Source: Limosilactobacillus sp. (GTDB taxonomy: Bacteria; Bacillota; Bacilli; Lactobacillales; Lactobacillaceae). Taken from it: a stretch of DNA of 64,000 bases. The notes beneath the pieces are model-generated. The model did no database searches, was not told where the DNA came from, and saw only the letters and a program-made list of their open reading frames with translations. Both the position numbers and the translations under genes were made by a program. The DNA lies in contig NZ_JALCQI010000001.1 of the NCBI RefSeq assembly GCF_022651205.1, positions 62,001 to 126,000 of the forward strand. The letters are read 5' to 3'. Shown in pieces: positions 48,195 to 57,285 of this stretch. Position 1 is the stretch's first letter, and the number at the start of each line of letters is the position of its first letter.

Positions 48195-50600
48195 TTAAAA
48201 AGGCATTACTCCAGGAATTTGTAATGAACTTTCGCCTGGTTTAATTGTGTAACTGATCGCCTCGTTACCACGGAGAGTAGCACCAAAGTCAGTACTGTAG
48301 ATGACTAATCCAAGTTGGTGACCCTTAAGTAAATGGTGGAAAATTGGCTGAAGTTCAAAATGAATTTTCACAAATTGGTTTGCGGATAACTCATCAACTT
48401 GACTAGCACTATGACGGTTCTGCAAGTTGATATGGCCATCAGCGATCACCTTGAAGGCACTTGTCTTTTTCTGTAGACGGAATTCACGAAGATCATCACT
48501 AGCCCAGTGGAAGCCCAGTTGGAGACCATTGCGATTCATTAATACTGGAGATGTAGTTAACCGTTTGGCATTTCCAAAATCAACAAGTTGAGCACTAATC
48601 ATTCCGTGATCAGCCGAACTGGCAACGGTGATGTCTACGGTTGGTGTTCCCCGAAGCAACAGATCTTGAGTGACTGGGGCAGTTCTTAGTTGATAAGAGA
48701 ACTTTCCGTTATCCTGAATTAGAGCAGTTTGCCAAGCGATATTATCCTGGCACCACTTTTCAAAAGTTTCAGGCGATTGTTGATCGTTGAAGTGGACCTC
48801 TGTAACGTCTTGTGATTCTTTATCACTTAACCTTGCTTGATCGAAGTAAAGCTTTTTTCGCTTGCCAGCTGTCCACTGATCATATGTCTGCCAAGTTTCT
48901 GGTCGAGTATTATCCTGAACAAGGACATCAGGAAGAGTTTCATCAGCGTGGTTCTTTTGGCCCCAAAGTTTATTTGCTAGCCACAGGTTAACCATTTCGG
49001 AAAAGTCTAATGACTGGAAAGCGTTAATGTAAATGTGCTGTCCTTGGTGAAGAATTAGCTTACTGGTTACGGGGAGCTCCTGTAAACCGTCGTAAAGGGC
49101 CTTGACGTTGCTTGGCTTAACATTGGTGTCGTTTAGGCCGTGGACCATCATTACCGCTGCCTTAATATTCTTAATGGCAGGACGATAGTTTCGGTTGGCC
49201 CAAAAGGCGTTATAGTTTCCGGCTTCCCGATCCATCGCTTTAGCTAGGCCAGCGATATACTTAGTATTGGTTTCTTCGATTCGGTGATAGTCGGCAGGGC
49301 GCTTAGTTCGGCTAAAGGTTTCGTCTGCAAGAACATCTGCGTCTTCACCCTGAAAACCGCCAGCAGCCCGAACAAGACCATTTTCCCGGTAATAGTCATA
49401 CCAGGAAGAAATAGCGGCTTCACTAATGATTGCCTTTAAGCCAGGGACGGCAGTAGTTGCGACCGCGGTAGCAAGGGTTCCCAAGTAAGAGCGACCAGTC
49501 ATCGCAACGTTACCATTACACCACCAGGCCTTGATTTGGATCCCACTGTGTCTATCGGTAAAGGCGACTCGATCACCATGAAGCCATTCGACAATCGCCT
49601 TCATTGAATCTGTTTGTTCAGGTGAGCCACATGTTTGTAAACCATCAGAATCTTTCGTCCCGATTCCTGCTGAATAAACAATTGCGTATCCCCGGGCAGC
49701 AAGGTAGTTATTAAGCGTATAAGCAGGTGTTTCCGCAAAGCTTTCGGTAGCTATTTTACTTTTACCTTTTATTTCCTGATGAGAAAATTTCCCGGGAAAT
49801 GTTGGCTCAGCTGGTGCTATGTCATCGGCGGTTTTATGGGTTAGGGGATGATTAACGTGGTGGGTTGCTTTTTCACCCCACTCGTCATTTGTTCCCTGGT
49901 TGTATGGACTAGCAGTAAAAACGGCGGGGACCTTTAGACCGTCATTGCTATCGACCGGACGGAGAATTTCAGCTTTGACGAGATCGGCGTGACCATCATA
50001 ATCAGTATCCATGTCCGTTTCAACGTACACGACTTCACGGATGAATTTTGCGGGATCAAATGATGCTAGTGGCTTACCGTTGAAAAAGAGCGGCTTTTGT
50101 GAAGCGGAGAGCTGGTATGACCAGGCCATAAATCCTTCGCTGGTAAGTTGATCAATGTATGATTGCCCATTCTTATTTCTAGTGTTAAGGAGAAGGTAAA
50201 AAGCGGTTAAAACGTCTTCCGTTGACCAGCTGGTATGTTGGGCAAATGGCAGACCAATGTGTGCCCAATCTTCGAGGGGATGGTCGAGGCTAAAGTCAAT
50301 TGCCGGTTCAAAATTAAGAAGCTGAAAAGCAACTCGGTAAAAGATATCGGTTGTTAACGGTTGGTCACGTTCAAGCCATTCGTCAACGGCGAGATCAGGG
50401 GTGGCTAACAGATCGTGAAGCCACTGTCGGATTGCGACCGGTTCCTGACTTGTTGTGTGGGTTCGAGTTAGTAGAGTTAGCCACATTTGGGTTGGATCAA
50501 GTTCAACTGCTTCGTTTCCTTTAAGAAGGTGGATTCGTTTTAGTTCACGTAGTTGTTCTTCTGGATTTGTTTTAGTAATGCTAAATTGATTAATATGCAT
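48195..50600 (-). CDS. pepX: Xaa-Pro dipeptidyl-peptidase
   Basis: MTGRSYLGTLATAVATTAVPGLKAIISEAAISSWYDYYRENG; full-length PepX. Confidence 0.95.
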   Translation of the reverse strand: MHINQFSITKTNPEEQLRELKRIHLLKGNEAVELDPTQMWLTLLTRTHTTSQEPVAIRQWLHDLLATPDLAVDEWLERDQPLTTDIFYRVAFQLLNFEPAIDFSLDHPLEDWAHIGLPFAQHTSWSTEDVLTAFYLLLNTRNKNGQSYIDQLTSEGFMAWSYQLSASQKPLFFNGKPLASFDPAKFIREVVYVETDMDTDYDGHADLVKAEILRPVDSNDGLKVPAVFTASPYNQGTNDEWGEKATHHVNHPLTHKTADDIAPAEPTFPGKFSHQEIKGKSKIATESFAETPAYTLNNYLAARGYAIVYSAGIGTKDSDGLQTCGSPEQTDSMKAIVEWLHGDRVAFTDRHSGIQIKAWWCNGNVAMTGRSYLGTLATAVATTAVPGLKAIISEAAISSWYDYYRENGLVRAAGGFQGEDADVLADETFSRTKRPADYHRIEETNTKYIAGLAKAMDREAGNYNAFWANRNYRPAIKNIKAAVMMVHGLNDTNVKPSNVKALYDGLQELPVTSKLILHQGQHIYINAFQSLDFSEMVNLWLANKLWGQKNHADETLPDVLVQDNTRPETWQTYDQWTAGKRKKLYFDQARLSDKESQDVTEVHFNDQQSPETFEKWCQDNIAWQTALIQDNGKFSYQLRTAPVTQDLLLRGTPTVDITVASSADHGMISAQLVDFGNAKRLTTSPVLMNRNGLQLGFHWASDDLREFRLQKKTSAFKVIADGHINLQNRHSASQVDELSANQFVKIHFELQPIFHHLLKGHQLGLVIYSTDFGATLRGNEAISYTIKPGESSLQIPGVMPF

Positions 50601-50624
50601 AAAAATCACCTCATATTGTTCAGA

Positions 50625-50842
50625 GAGTGCTTAGGTTCGACTGTTATTAGTTCTACTGTAACATAGTCGAAACGAGTTCGCCGCGACCGCCACCTCCGTC
50701 TAATGTTCTACTGCAACATAGTCAAGATCGGTTCGCCAGGAGCTTGCTAGAGTTAGCAACCTCCTTCCTAGGCGTAGGACACCTTCGTCAGGAGAAATTG
50801 CTAACTTACCGCAAGCTCTTTGCTGGCTCACACTCTCTTAGT
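50625..50842 (-). repeat. Modular palindromic repeat R7, between divergent genes (orphan)
   Basis: Minus strand: AAGAGAGTGTGAGCCAGCAAAGAGCTTGCGG...CTCCTGACGAAGGTGTCCTACGCCTAGGAAGGAGG...GCAAGCTCC; tails CTATGTTGCAGTAGAAC and CTATGTTACAGTAGAAC. Confidence 0.87.
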
Positions 50843-50898
50843 GATATAATTAATACGCCATTCTTAAGCGGAGAAAAAAGGGATTGCGGAGGACGGAA

Positions 50899-51993
50899 AT
50901 GGGAAAGAATATTCTGGAATTTAAGCATGTTGGTAAGCGTTACGATGAAAATGTGGTTCTTCGAGACATTAATTTTGGGGTTGAGGCGGGGAAGTTTTAT
51001 ACGTTGCTTGGTCCGTCAGGTTCGGGGAAGACGACTATTTTACGGATTATTGCGGGCTTCGATCAGGCAAGTAGTGGTGAAGTCCTTTTTGACGGTCAAC
51101 GGATTAATGATGTTCCGGCTAACCAGCGACAGGTAAATACTGTTTTTCAGGACTATGCTTTATTTCCACACATGAATGTTGCTGAAAACGTGGCATTTGG
51201 TCTTCAGATTAAAGGAGTAAAAAAGACGGTGATCCAGCAACGGGTCAAAGAAGCACTTCACTTAGTTCGCCTAGATGGTTACGGAGAACGAGCGATCACG
51301 GCAATGTCTGGTGGTCAACGACAACGGGTAGCGATTGCTCGGGCGATTGTTAACCGACCGAAAGTTTTATTGCTTGATGAAGCATTGTCCGCTCTTGATC
51401 ATAAGCTCCGGGTAGATATGCAGCGAGAATTGCGCCAACTACAACGGCAATTGGGAATTACTTTTATTTTTGTGACCCATGATCAAGAAGAAGCGTTGGC
51501 AATGAGTGACCAAATCATGATTATTAATGATGGACGGATTCAACAGACTGGGACACCAGTTGATATTTACGATGAACCATTGAATCACTTTGTCGCTGAT
51601 TTTATTGGGGAAAGCAACATTGTTCCTGGGGTAATGAAAAAGGACTATGTTGTTAACATTAACGGTCAGGACTTTGAATGTGTCGATGCTGGAATGAAGC
51701 CTAACGAAAAGGTCGAGGTTGTGATCCGACCGGAAGATCTCGATATTACCACGGTCGATAAGGGTGAGTTGAAAGCAACGGTAGACACCCAATTGTTCCG
51801 GGGAGTTGATTATCAGATAACTGCCCACGATCAGCGGGAACATGAATGGAAGATTAACTCGATCCATAAAACAACTGTTGGGGCACAGGTAGGAATTGTC
51901 TTCGATCCCGAAGATATTCACGTAATGCGCTATAACGAGTCCGAAGAAGACTTTGATGCACGACTTGACAGTTACGAGGAGGATGAGGATTAA
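50899..51993 (+). CDS. potA: Spermidine/putrescine ABC transporter ATP-binding protein
   Basis: [45 protein letters not shown]-like C-terminus; potBCD follow. Confidence 0.94.
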   Translation: MGKNILEFKHVGKRYDENVVLRDINFGVEAGKFYTLLGPSGSGKTTILRIIAGFDQASSGEVLFDGQRINDVPANQRQVNTVFQDYALFPHMNVAENVAFGLQIKGVKKTVIQQRVKEALHLVRLDGYGERAITAMSGGQRQRVAIARAIVNRPKVLLLDEALSALDHKLRVDMQRELRQLQRQLGITFIFVTHDQEEALAMSDQIMIINDGRIQQTGTPVDIYDEPLNHFVADFIGESNIVPGVMKKDYVVNINGQDFECVDAGMKPNEKVEVVIRPEDLDITTVDKGELKATVDTQLFRGVDYQITAHDQREHEWKINSIHKTTVGAQVGIVFDPEDIHVMRYNESEEDFDARLDSYEEDED

Positions 51994-52799
51994 TGCGGCA
52001 AAAAGCACTATTTATCGTTCCCTACGCTTTATGGATTGTCTTATTCGTGATCGCACCACTAGCTTTAATCTTTTACCAATCATTTTTCGATTTGAATAGT
52101 CACTTTACCCTGGCTAATTACCAAGATTATTTAACTTCAGCAACATATTTGAAAATGACGCTAAATTCAGTTTGGTATGCGGCCTTAATTACGGTTGTGA
52201 CTCTGGTGATCAGCTACCCGACAGCCTATGTTTTAACCCAGTTAGAGAACCGCCAGTTTTGGTTGTTGATCGTTATTTTGCCAACATGGATTAACCTTTT
52301 ATTGAAGACCTACGCATTTATTGGTCTCTTTTCCCGGACAGGTTCAGTTAATCAGTTTTTACAGTTTATGGGATTAGGAAGTCACCAGTTGTTATTCACT
52401 GATGCTAGCTTTATGTTCGTTGCGGCATATATTGAGATTCCGTTTATGGTTTTACCGATCTTCAATGCATTGATTGAAATCAACCCGTCATTATTAAATG
52501 CCAGTAAGGATCTGGGAGCGACGTCATGGCAGACTTTTCGGCGAATCGTTTTGCCGTTATCAATGCCAGGGGTTAAGGCCGGAATTCAAGCTGTCTTTAT
52601 CCCGTCACTATCCCTCTTTATGATTACCAGATTAATTGGTGGGAACCGGGTGATTACTCTCGGAACGGCAATTGAAGAGCATTTCCTAACGACCCAAAAC
52701 TGGGGAATGGGTTCCACAATTGGTGTTGTCCTGATCTTGGCAATGTTTATTGTAATGTTTATTACTGGTGATTCACGGGAGAAGGGAGGACGCCACTAA
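51993..52799 (+). CDS. potB: Spermidine/putrescine ABC transporter permease
   Basis: BPD permease; KDLGATSWQTFRRIVLPLSMPG. Confidence 0.93.
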   Translation: MRQKALFIVPYALWIVLFVIAPLALIFYQSFFDLNSHFTLANYQDYLTSATYLKMTLNSVWYAALITVVTLVISYPTAYVLTQLENRQFWLLIVILPTWINLLLKTYAFIGLFSRTGSVNQFLQFMGLGSHQLLFTDASFMFVAAYIEIPFMVLPIFNALIEINPSLLNASKDLGATSWQTFRRIVLPLSMPGVKAGIQAVFIPSLSLFMITRLIGGNRVITLGTAIEEHFLTTQNWGMGSTIGVVLILAMFIVMFITGDSREKGGRH

Positions 52800-53614
52800 T
52801 GAAAAGGAAAGTTGCTTGGGGAAAGGTTTACTTAGGCTTAGTGTTCGTCATCCTTTATGCCCCAATCTTATATTTGATGATCTTTTCCTTTAGTTCTGGA
52901 AAGACGATGGAAAGGTACCATGGCTTCTCCTTTCAACACTACGCAGACCTATTCGCTGATTCTCGAATGATTACGATCGTGATCAATACCGTATTGGTCG
53001 CTGTTTTAGCGTCCTTAATCGCGACAATCGTGGGGACACTTGGTGCATTAGCAATCAAGGAAAGCCGTGGTGCATGGCGGAATAGTTTACTATCGCTTAA
53101 TAACGTTTTGATGGTTTCTCCAGATGTGATTATTGGGGCAAGCTTCCTGATATTCTTTACGGTTCTTGGAATTCGTCTGGGCTTTATCTCGGTTCTTTTA
53201 AGCCACATTGCCTTTTCGATCCCAATTGTTGTCTTAATGGTTTTACCTAAGATTAACGAACTATCACCAACGTTAGTGGATGCTGCCTATGATCTTGGTG
53301 CGACACGCTGGCAGGCTTTATCTCGAGTAATCTTACCGGCAATTTCACCGGGAATCATAGCCGGTTACTTTATGGCATTAACGTATTCTTTGGATGACTT
53401 TGCGGTAACTTTTTTCGTCACGGGAAACGGCTTTTCCACTTTATCGGTGGAGATTTATTCGCGGGCACGCCAAGGAGTTAACCTTGAAATTAACGCTTTA
53501 TCAACATTGATGTTCCTTGTTTCTTTGGCATTAGTAATTGGTTATTACTTTGTCAGTAAGCACGCAGGTCGACGTCAGCGAGTTGTCGCGGTTAAGGAGG
53601 GTGATGCTCAATGA
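52799..53614 (+). CDS. potC: Spermidine/putrescine ABC transporter permease
   Basis: BPD permease; YDLGATRWQALSRVILPAISPG; YSLDDFAVTFFVTG. Confidence 0.93.
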   Translation: MKRKVAWGKVYLGLVFVILYAPILYLMIFSFSSGKTMERYHGFSFQHYADLFADSRMITIVINTVLVAVLASLIATIVGTLGALAIKESRGAWRNSLLSLNNVLMVSPDVIIGASFLIFFTVLGIRLGFISVLLSHIAFSIPIVVLMVLPKINELSPTLVDAAYDLGATRWQALSRVILPAISPGIIAGYFMALTYSLDDFAVTFFVTGNGFSTLSVEIYSRARQGVNLEINALSTLMFLVSLALVIGYYFVSKHAGRRQRVVAVKEGDAQ

Positions 53615-54684
53615 AAAAACTTTGGGGCGCCCTTCTGGGGATTATTGCGCTGTGCTGTTTGCTAGCTCTTGGTGATTACCTAATGAACCGTCAGAGTAAT
53701 GGAACCGGTGGACGAACTTTGACCGTTTATAACTGGGGCGATTATATTGACCCAGCATTGATTAAAAAGTTTGAACGGCAAACTGGCTACCACGTTGACT
53801 ATGAAACTTTTGATAGTAATGAATCAATGTTAACGAAGATTCGTCAGGGTGGAACCAACTACGATGTTGTGGTGCCGAGTGAATACACTGTGCAGCGGAT
53901 GAAGAAGGAGCACTTGCTTGCACCGCTAGATCACCGGAAATTAACTAATTTTCACTATATCGATCAACGTTTTTTGAACAAGGACTTTGATCCGGGAAAT
54001 AAGTATTCGGTACCGTATTTCTGGGGAACGTTAGGCATTATTTATAATGATCAAAAGGTTGCTGGTCAAGATGTACAACATTGGTCCCAACTTTGGAATC
54101 CACAGTTCAAGAATAATTTGTTATTAATTGATAGTGCCCGTGATGTCTTTGCGATGGCGTTGATTACGCAAGGGGACTCAGTTAATACAACTAATTATTC
54201 AAAATTAAAGCAGGCTCAACATCATCTTCAGGCACTGACACCGAACGTTAAGGCGATCATTGCGGATGAAATGAAGATGTACATGGAGCAGGATGAAGCG
54301 GCTGTTGGGGTGACCTATTCGGGGGATGCCAGAGAAATGATGAGTGTTAATCATCACTTGCATTATGTAGTCCCTAGCGAAGGGAGCAATATCTGGTTTG
54401 ATAATATGGTGATTCCTAAGTCGGCGAAGAATAAGCAAGCCGCTTACCAATTCATTAACTTCATGCTTCAGCCAGAAAATGCAGCCAAAAATGCGGAATA
54501 CGTTGGCTATGCAACACCAAATAAGGCCGCCAAGAAGTTGCTGCCTAAATCAGTAACAGCTGACCAACAATTCTATCCGCCAGAATCGACAATGAAACAT
54601 CTACAAACCTACAAGGATCTACCACGCCGAGTTTTGGGTGAGTATAATGATCTGTTTTTGGAGTTTAAGATGTTTAGAAGGTAA
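53611..54684 (+). CDS. potD: Spermidine/putrescine substrate-binding protein
   Basis: LTVYNWGDYIDPALIKKFERQTGYHVDYETFDSNESMLTKI. Confidence 0.94.
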   Translation: MKKLWGALLGIIALCCLLALGDYLMNRQSNGTGGRTLTVYNWGDYIDPALIKKFERQTGYHVDYETFDSNESMLTKIRQGGTNYDVVVPSEYTVQRMKKEHLLAPLDHRKLTNFHYIDQRFLNKDFDPGNKYSVPYFWGTLGIIYNDQKVAGQDVQHWSQLWNPQFKNNLLLIDSARDVFAMALITQGDSVNTTNYSKLKQAQHHLQALTPNVKAIIADEMKMYMEQDEAAVGVTYSGDAREMMSVNHHLHYVVPSEGSNIWFDNMVIPKSAKNKQAAYQFINFMLQPENAAKNAEYVGYATPNKAAKKLLPKSVTADQQFYPPESTMKHLQTYKDLPRRVLGEYNDLFLEFKMFRR

Positions 54685-54689
54685 TACAA

Positions 54690-54734
54690 AAAGATCACAG
54701 CATTTACAAAGAAGTGTGCTGTGATCTTTTTTGA
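54690..54734. terminator. Terminator
   Basis: AAAAAGATCACAGC...GCTGTGATCTTTTTT. Confidence 0.82.
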
Positions 54735-54764
54735 ATGTTGGTAGGTGTGGTTAAAGCGTGACTT

Positions 54765-54948
54765 GATTGTGGCTTCTACTGAACAGAGTCGAAATGAGGT
54801 CGCCAGGGTCGGTTTCTACTGGGACTGAGTCGAAATCGGTTCACAGGAAAGCCCCTATAGACAACAAACTCCCTCCCAGATGCTTTCAGCATCCAGTCGG
54901 GAGAAATTGTTGTCTTACGGGCCTTTTTTACCTGTTCACACTCTATTC
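54765..54948 (-). repeat. Modular palindromic repeat R8, abutting the SteT-like stop codon
   Basis: Minus strand: AATAGAGTGTGAACAGG...GACAACAA/TTGTTGTC, CTCCCGACTGGATGCTGAAAGCATCTGGGAGG (shared with R4), tails TTTCGACTCAGTCCCAGTAGAAAC and TTTCGACTCTGTTCAGTAGAAG. Confidence 0.87.
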
Positions 54949-56283
54949 TTACATCCTCTTTTCATCCATCCTTTTAACGGCGTAGAAGATGGGGAGGCCG
55001 ACGATGACGATGCCGACGAAGAGAAGGACACCGGCAGGGTCGTTGAAGATTTCACTGACGAGGACGAAGATTCCACCGGCGATTGCAATGATTGGTACGA
55101 GTGGGTAGAGTGGAGTGCTGAAAGGCCGTGGTCCCTTATTTTTCTTTCTGAGAATGAAAATACCAAAGAAAGCTAAAAGGTAGAAGCAGTAAACGGTAAA
55201 GACACAAAGGTCCGAGAGGTGATCAGGATCGAAGAAGAACATCATTATGGTAGCAAGGGCAACGATAAATAATGTTGCAACAACAGGCGACTTACCTTTT
55301 GGTGTAACGAACGAAAGGAAGCGCGAGAATGGCAGGTCACCACGACGCGCCATTGCGTAAACAATCCGGGGGAAGGTAATCATTTTTCCGTTTAGGGTAC
55401 CCATCATCGAAATGATAATTCCGGCCGAGAGGAGTTTGCCACCGATTGCACCGAAAGCCTTAGTGGCAAGGTAAGCAGTGGCGTTTTCACCAAGGCGGTG
55501 GATCAGGTTAGCAGGTAAGAACTTAAGAATTCCAACTGTGATTAAAGTATAGATTACAAGAACGGCGGTGATCCCAAGGATGATTGCCTTTGGTAGTAAT
55601 TTTTGTGGGTTCTTCATTTCACCACCAAGGTTAGCGATCAAGATCCAGCCATCATAACCGAAGAGGGTTGCTAAAACGGCAACACCAAAGCCACCAGTAG
55701 CGTGTTGAACTTCGGTAACGGTTTGACCAAAGGCGTGTTGGTTACCAAAGAACAAACCGAAAATAATAATGGCAGCGATTGGAATCATTTTTCCGGCTGT
55801 TGTAATGATAGCGAAAATTGCCCCAACCTTGTTTTCAAACAGGTTCATGATTCCGATTGCGAGGACGGTAATCACGGCTAACGGAATTCGCCATGCAGCA
55901 CTAAGACCAAAGAAGTTGGCCATCAAGATACTCATGAAGCCGGCAACCGAAGCAATGATTGCAGGGCCGTAAACGATGACTTGCATCCAGCCGGCAAGAA
56001 AACCAAGGATTCGTCCATAAAGATTTTCAATGTAGACGTAAAGCCCCCCAGTGTAAGGCATCTGGGCACCAATTTCGGCAACCGTTAAACCACCAGTTAG
56101 GGTAATGATTCCCCCAAATACCCAGGCAGCAATTGCAAGGGATGATGTGCCGGCACTATCAAGAACGGAACCTTGCTTGAAGAAGATCCCTGAACCAATA
56201 ATTGTCCCCACGACAATCGAGATTGCCGACCAAAATCCTAACGACCGTTTCAATTCTTCTTTTGGTTGATTATTCATCGCCAT
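54949..56283 (-). CDS. APC/LAT family amino acid permease, SteT-like (serine/threonine exchanger candidate)
   Basis: LGFWSAISIVVGTIIGSGIFFKQGSVLDSAGT; serine-rich leader peptide upstream. Confidence 0.85.
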   Translation of the reverse strand: MAMNNQPKEELKRSLGFWSAISIVVGTIIGSGIFFKQGSVLDSAGTSSLAIAAWVFGGIITLTGGLTVAEIGAQMPYTGGLYVYIENLYGRILGFLAGWMQVIVYGPAIIASVAGFMSILMANFFGLSAAWRIPLAVITVLAIGIMNLFENKVGAIFAIITTAGKMIPIAAIIIFGLFFGNQHAFGQTVTEVQHATGGFGVAVLATLFGYDGWILIANLGGEMKNPQKLLPKAIILGITAVLVIYTLITVGILKFLPANLIHRLGENATAYLATKAFGAIGGKLLSAGIIISMMGTLNGKMITFPRIVYAMARRGDLPFSRFLSFVTPKGKSPVVATLFIVALATIMMFFFDPDHLSDLCVFTVYCFYLLAFFGIFILRKKNKGPRPFSTPLYPLVPIIAIAGGIFVLVSEIFNDPAGVLLFVGIVIVGLPIFYAVKRMDEKRM

Positions 56284-56298
56284 TCCTCCAATTCAAAA

Positions 56299-56366
56299 TC
56301 GGCATAATAAAAGCCGGGTCCAACCTTAATCATCTGGAAATCGCCAAATGATTAAGTGAACCCGGC
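56299..56366 (-). terminator. Attenuator terminator of the SteT-like permease leader
   Basis: Minus strand: GCCGGGTTCACTTAATCAT...ATGATTAAGGTTGGACCCGGCTTTTATTAT. Confidence 0.85.
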
Positions 56367-56403
56367 ATTACATTAAACCGTTCTATAGGTACACTAAAAT
56401 CAC

Positions 56404-56469
56404 TCAGCCTCGGATAGAGCTAGAGGCTGAGGAGGAAGATTGTTGTAATTGATTATTGAATACTAACAT
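56404..56469 (-). CDS. Serine-rich leader peptide MLVFNNQLQQSSSSASSSIRG (attenuation)
   Basis: RBS AAAGGAG before ATG; 7 Ser of 21 residues; hairpin CTCAGCCTC/GAGGCTGAG (56403-56431) overlaps Ser codons and stop; promoter TTGCCA-17-TATTCT at 56504-56532. Confidence 0.82.
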   Translation of the reverse strand: MLVFNNQLQQSSSSASSSIRG

Positions 56470-56561
56470 TGATCTTTCTCCTTTCGTGTACTTGATGTTT
56501 CTTAGAATACCATTAGAAAATTAATTTGGCAAGTACTAAATAAGAAATACAATTACTAAAA

Positions 56562-56885
56562 TTAGCTTTCTATATTTTCAATAAATTTAGCAAGTCCTTT
56601 TCTGTCTTTTATCGTTAGCTTACCGACATATTTTAATGATACATCTTTTTTTGAAAGATTAAGGACGGTTCCTACGTCAATATAAGATTGTTTCTTTAAT
56701 CCTTCATTTTGCCAATCTTGCAGTGGGTAATAGATCTTTTTGATTCGTTCAGATTTATTACTGTATTTACTTGTTACTTTTAAAAAATAAAATTCATTAT
56801 TTTCTGTTTCTATAATGAGGATTGGCCGCCTTTTACCACCGTTTTGCCAGGTAACGAATGCGGTATATATTTCATTAATCTTCAT
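56562..56885 (-). CDS. Type II toxin, PemK/MazF-like
   Basis: IYTAFVTWQNGGKRRPILIIETENNEFYFLKVTSK. Confidence 0.78.
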   Translation of the reverse strand: MKINEIYTAFVTWQNGGKRRPILIIETENNEFYFLKVTSKYSNKSERIKKIYYPLQDWQNEGLKKQSYIDVGTVLNLSKKDVSLKYVGKLTIKDRKGLAKFIENIES

Positions 56886-57165
56886 CGTTAAAAAATTCCT
56901 CTAGTTCTTTTTTAGTTCTTAATTTTTTTACAGGCAATTTTTTTAAAGCATTTTGTAGTTCTAGATCAGCCATCTGCTCTGATGTTAAAGAAAAGTCTAG
57001 GGGGATACTTCCAGTAGAAGCAATTTTACGATAAAGGCCATTAATAACTGCAGTTGGAGTTAAACCGACTTCTTTAATAACTTTTTCTGCCATATCTTTA
57101 ATTTCAGGGTCAACATTTGCTTGTACACGTGATTGTGATTTTTTACTTTTTAGCATTGTACTCAT
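56875..57165 (-). CDS. Type II antitoxin, RelB/DinJ family
   Basis: SRVQANVDPEIKDMAEKVIKEVGLTPTAVINGLYRKIASTGSIPLDF; overlaps the toxin start. Confidence 0.85.
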   Translation of the reverse strand: MSTMLKSKKSQSRVQANVDPEIKDMAEKVIKEVGLTPTAVINGLYRKIASTGSIPLDFSLTSEQMADLELQNALKKLPVKKLRTKKELEEFFNDED

Positions 57166-57285
57166 ATCTGTTCACCTCATAATTTATTATGAGTATATTT
57201 TACTATAATGTGTTAAAAATAATCAAATATAAACCCAAAATAAGGCATCGAATCCATATAGTTTCGATACCTTATTTATTTAAGA

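Noticed and set aside
50744-51136. 130-aa ORF on the plus strand overlapping R7 and the start of potA
   Set aside because: It reads through the repeat and overlaps potA out of frame; potA has strong domain support.
54651-54690. 34-nt C-free stretch at the potD 3' end without a palindromic element
   Set aside because: Not counted as an element: no head, hairpin or tail motif. Kept as a caveat because it shows the C-free 3' end is not exclusive to elements.
805-54948. Interpretation of the repeats as MITEs or IS remnants
   Set aside because: No matching terminal inverted repeats, target-site duplications or transposase fragments seen by eye; orientation relative to genes is too consistent. 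A whole-genome search could reopen this.
54880-55176. 98-aa acidic ORF (DDDDADEEKDTG...)
   Set aside because: Antisense to the steT-like 3' end; the acidic run is an artefact of its C-ending codons read in reverse (GAC/GAT).
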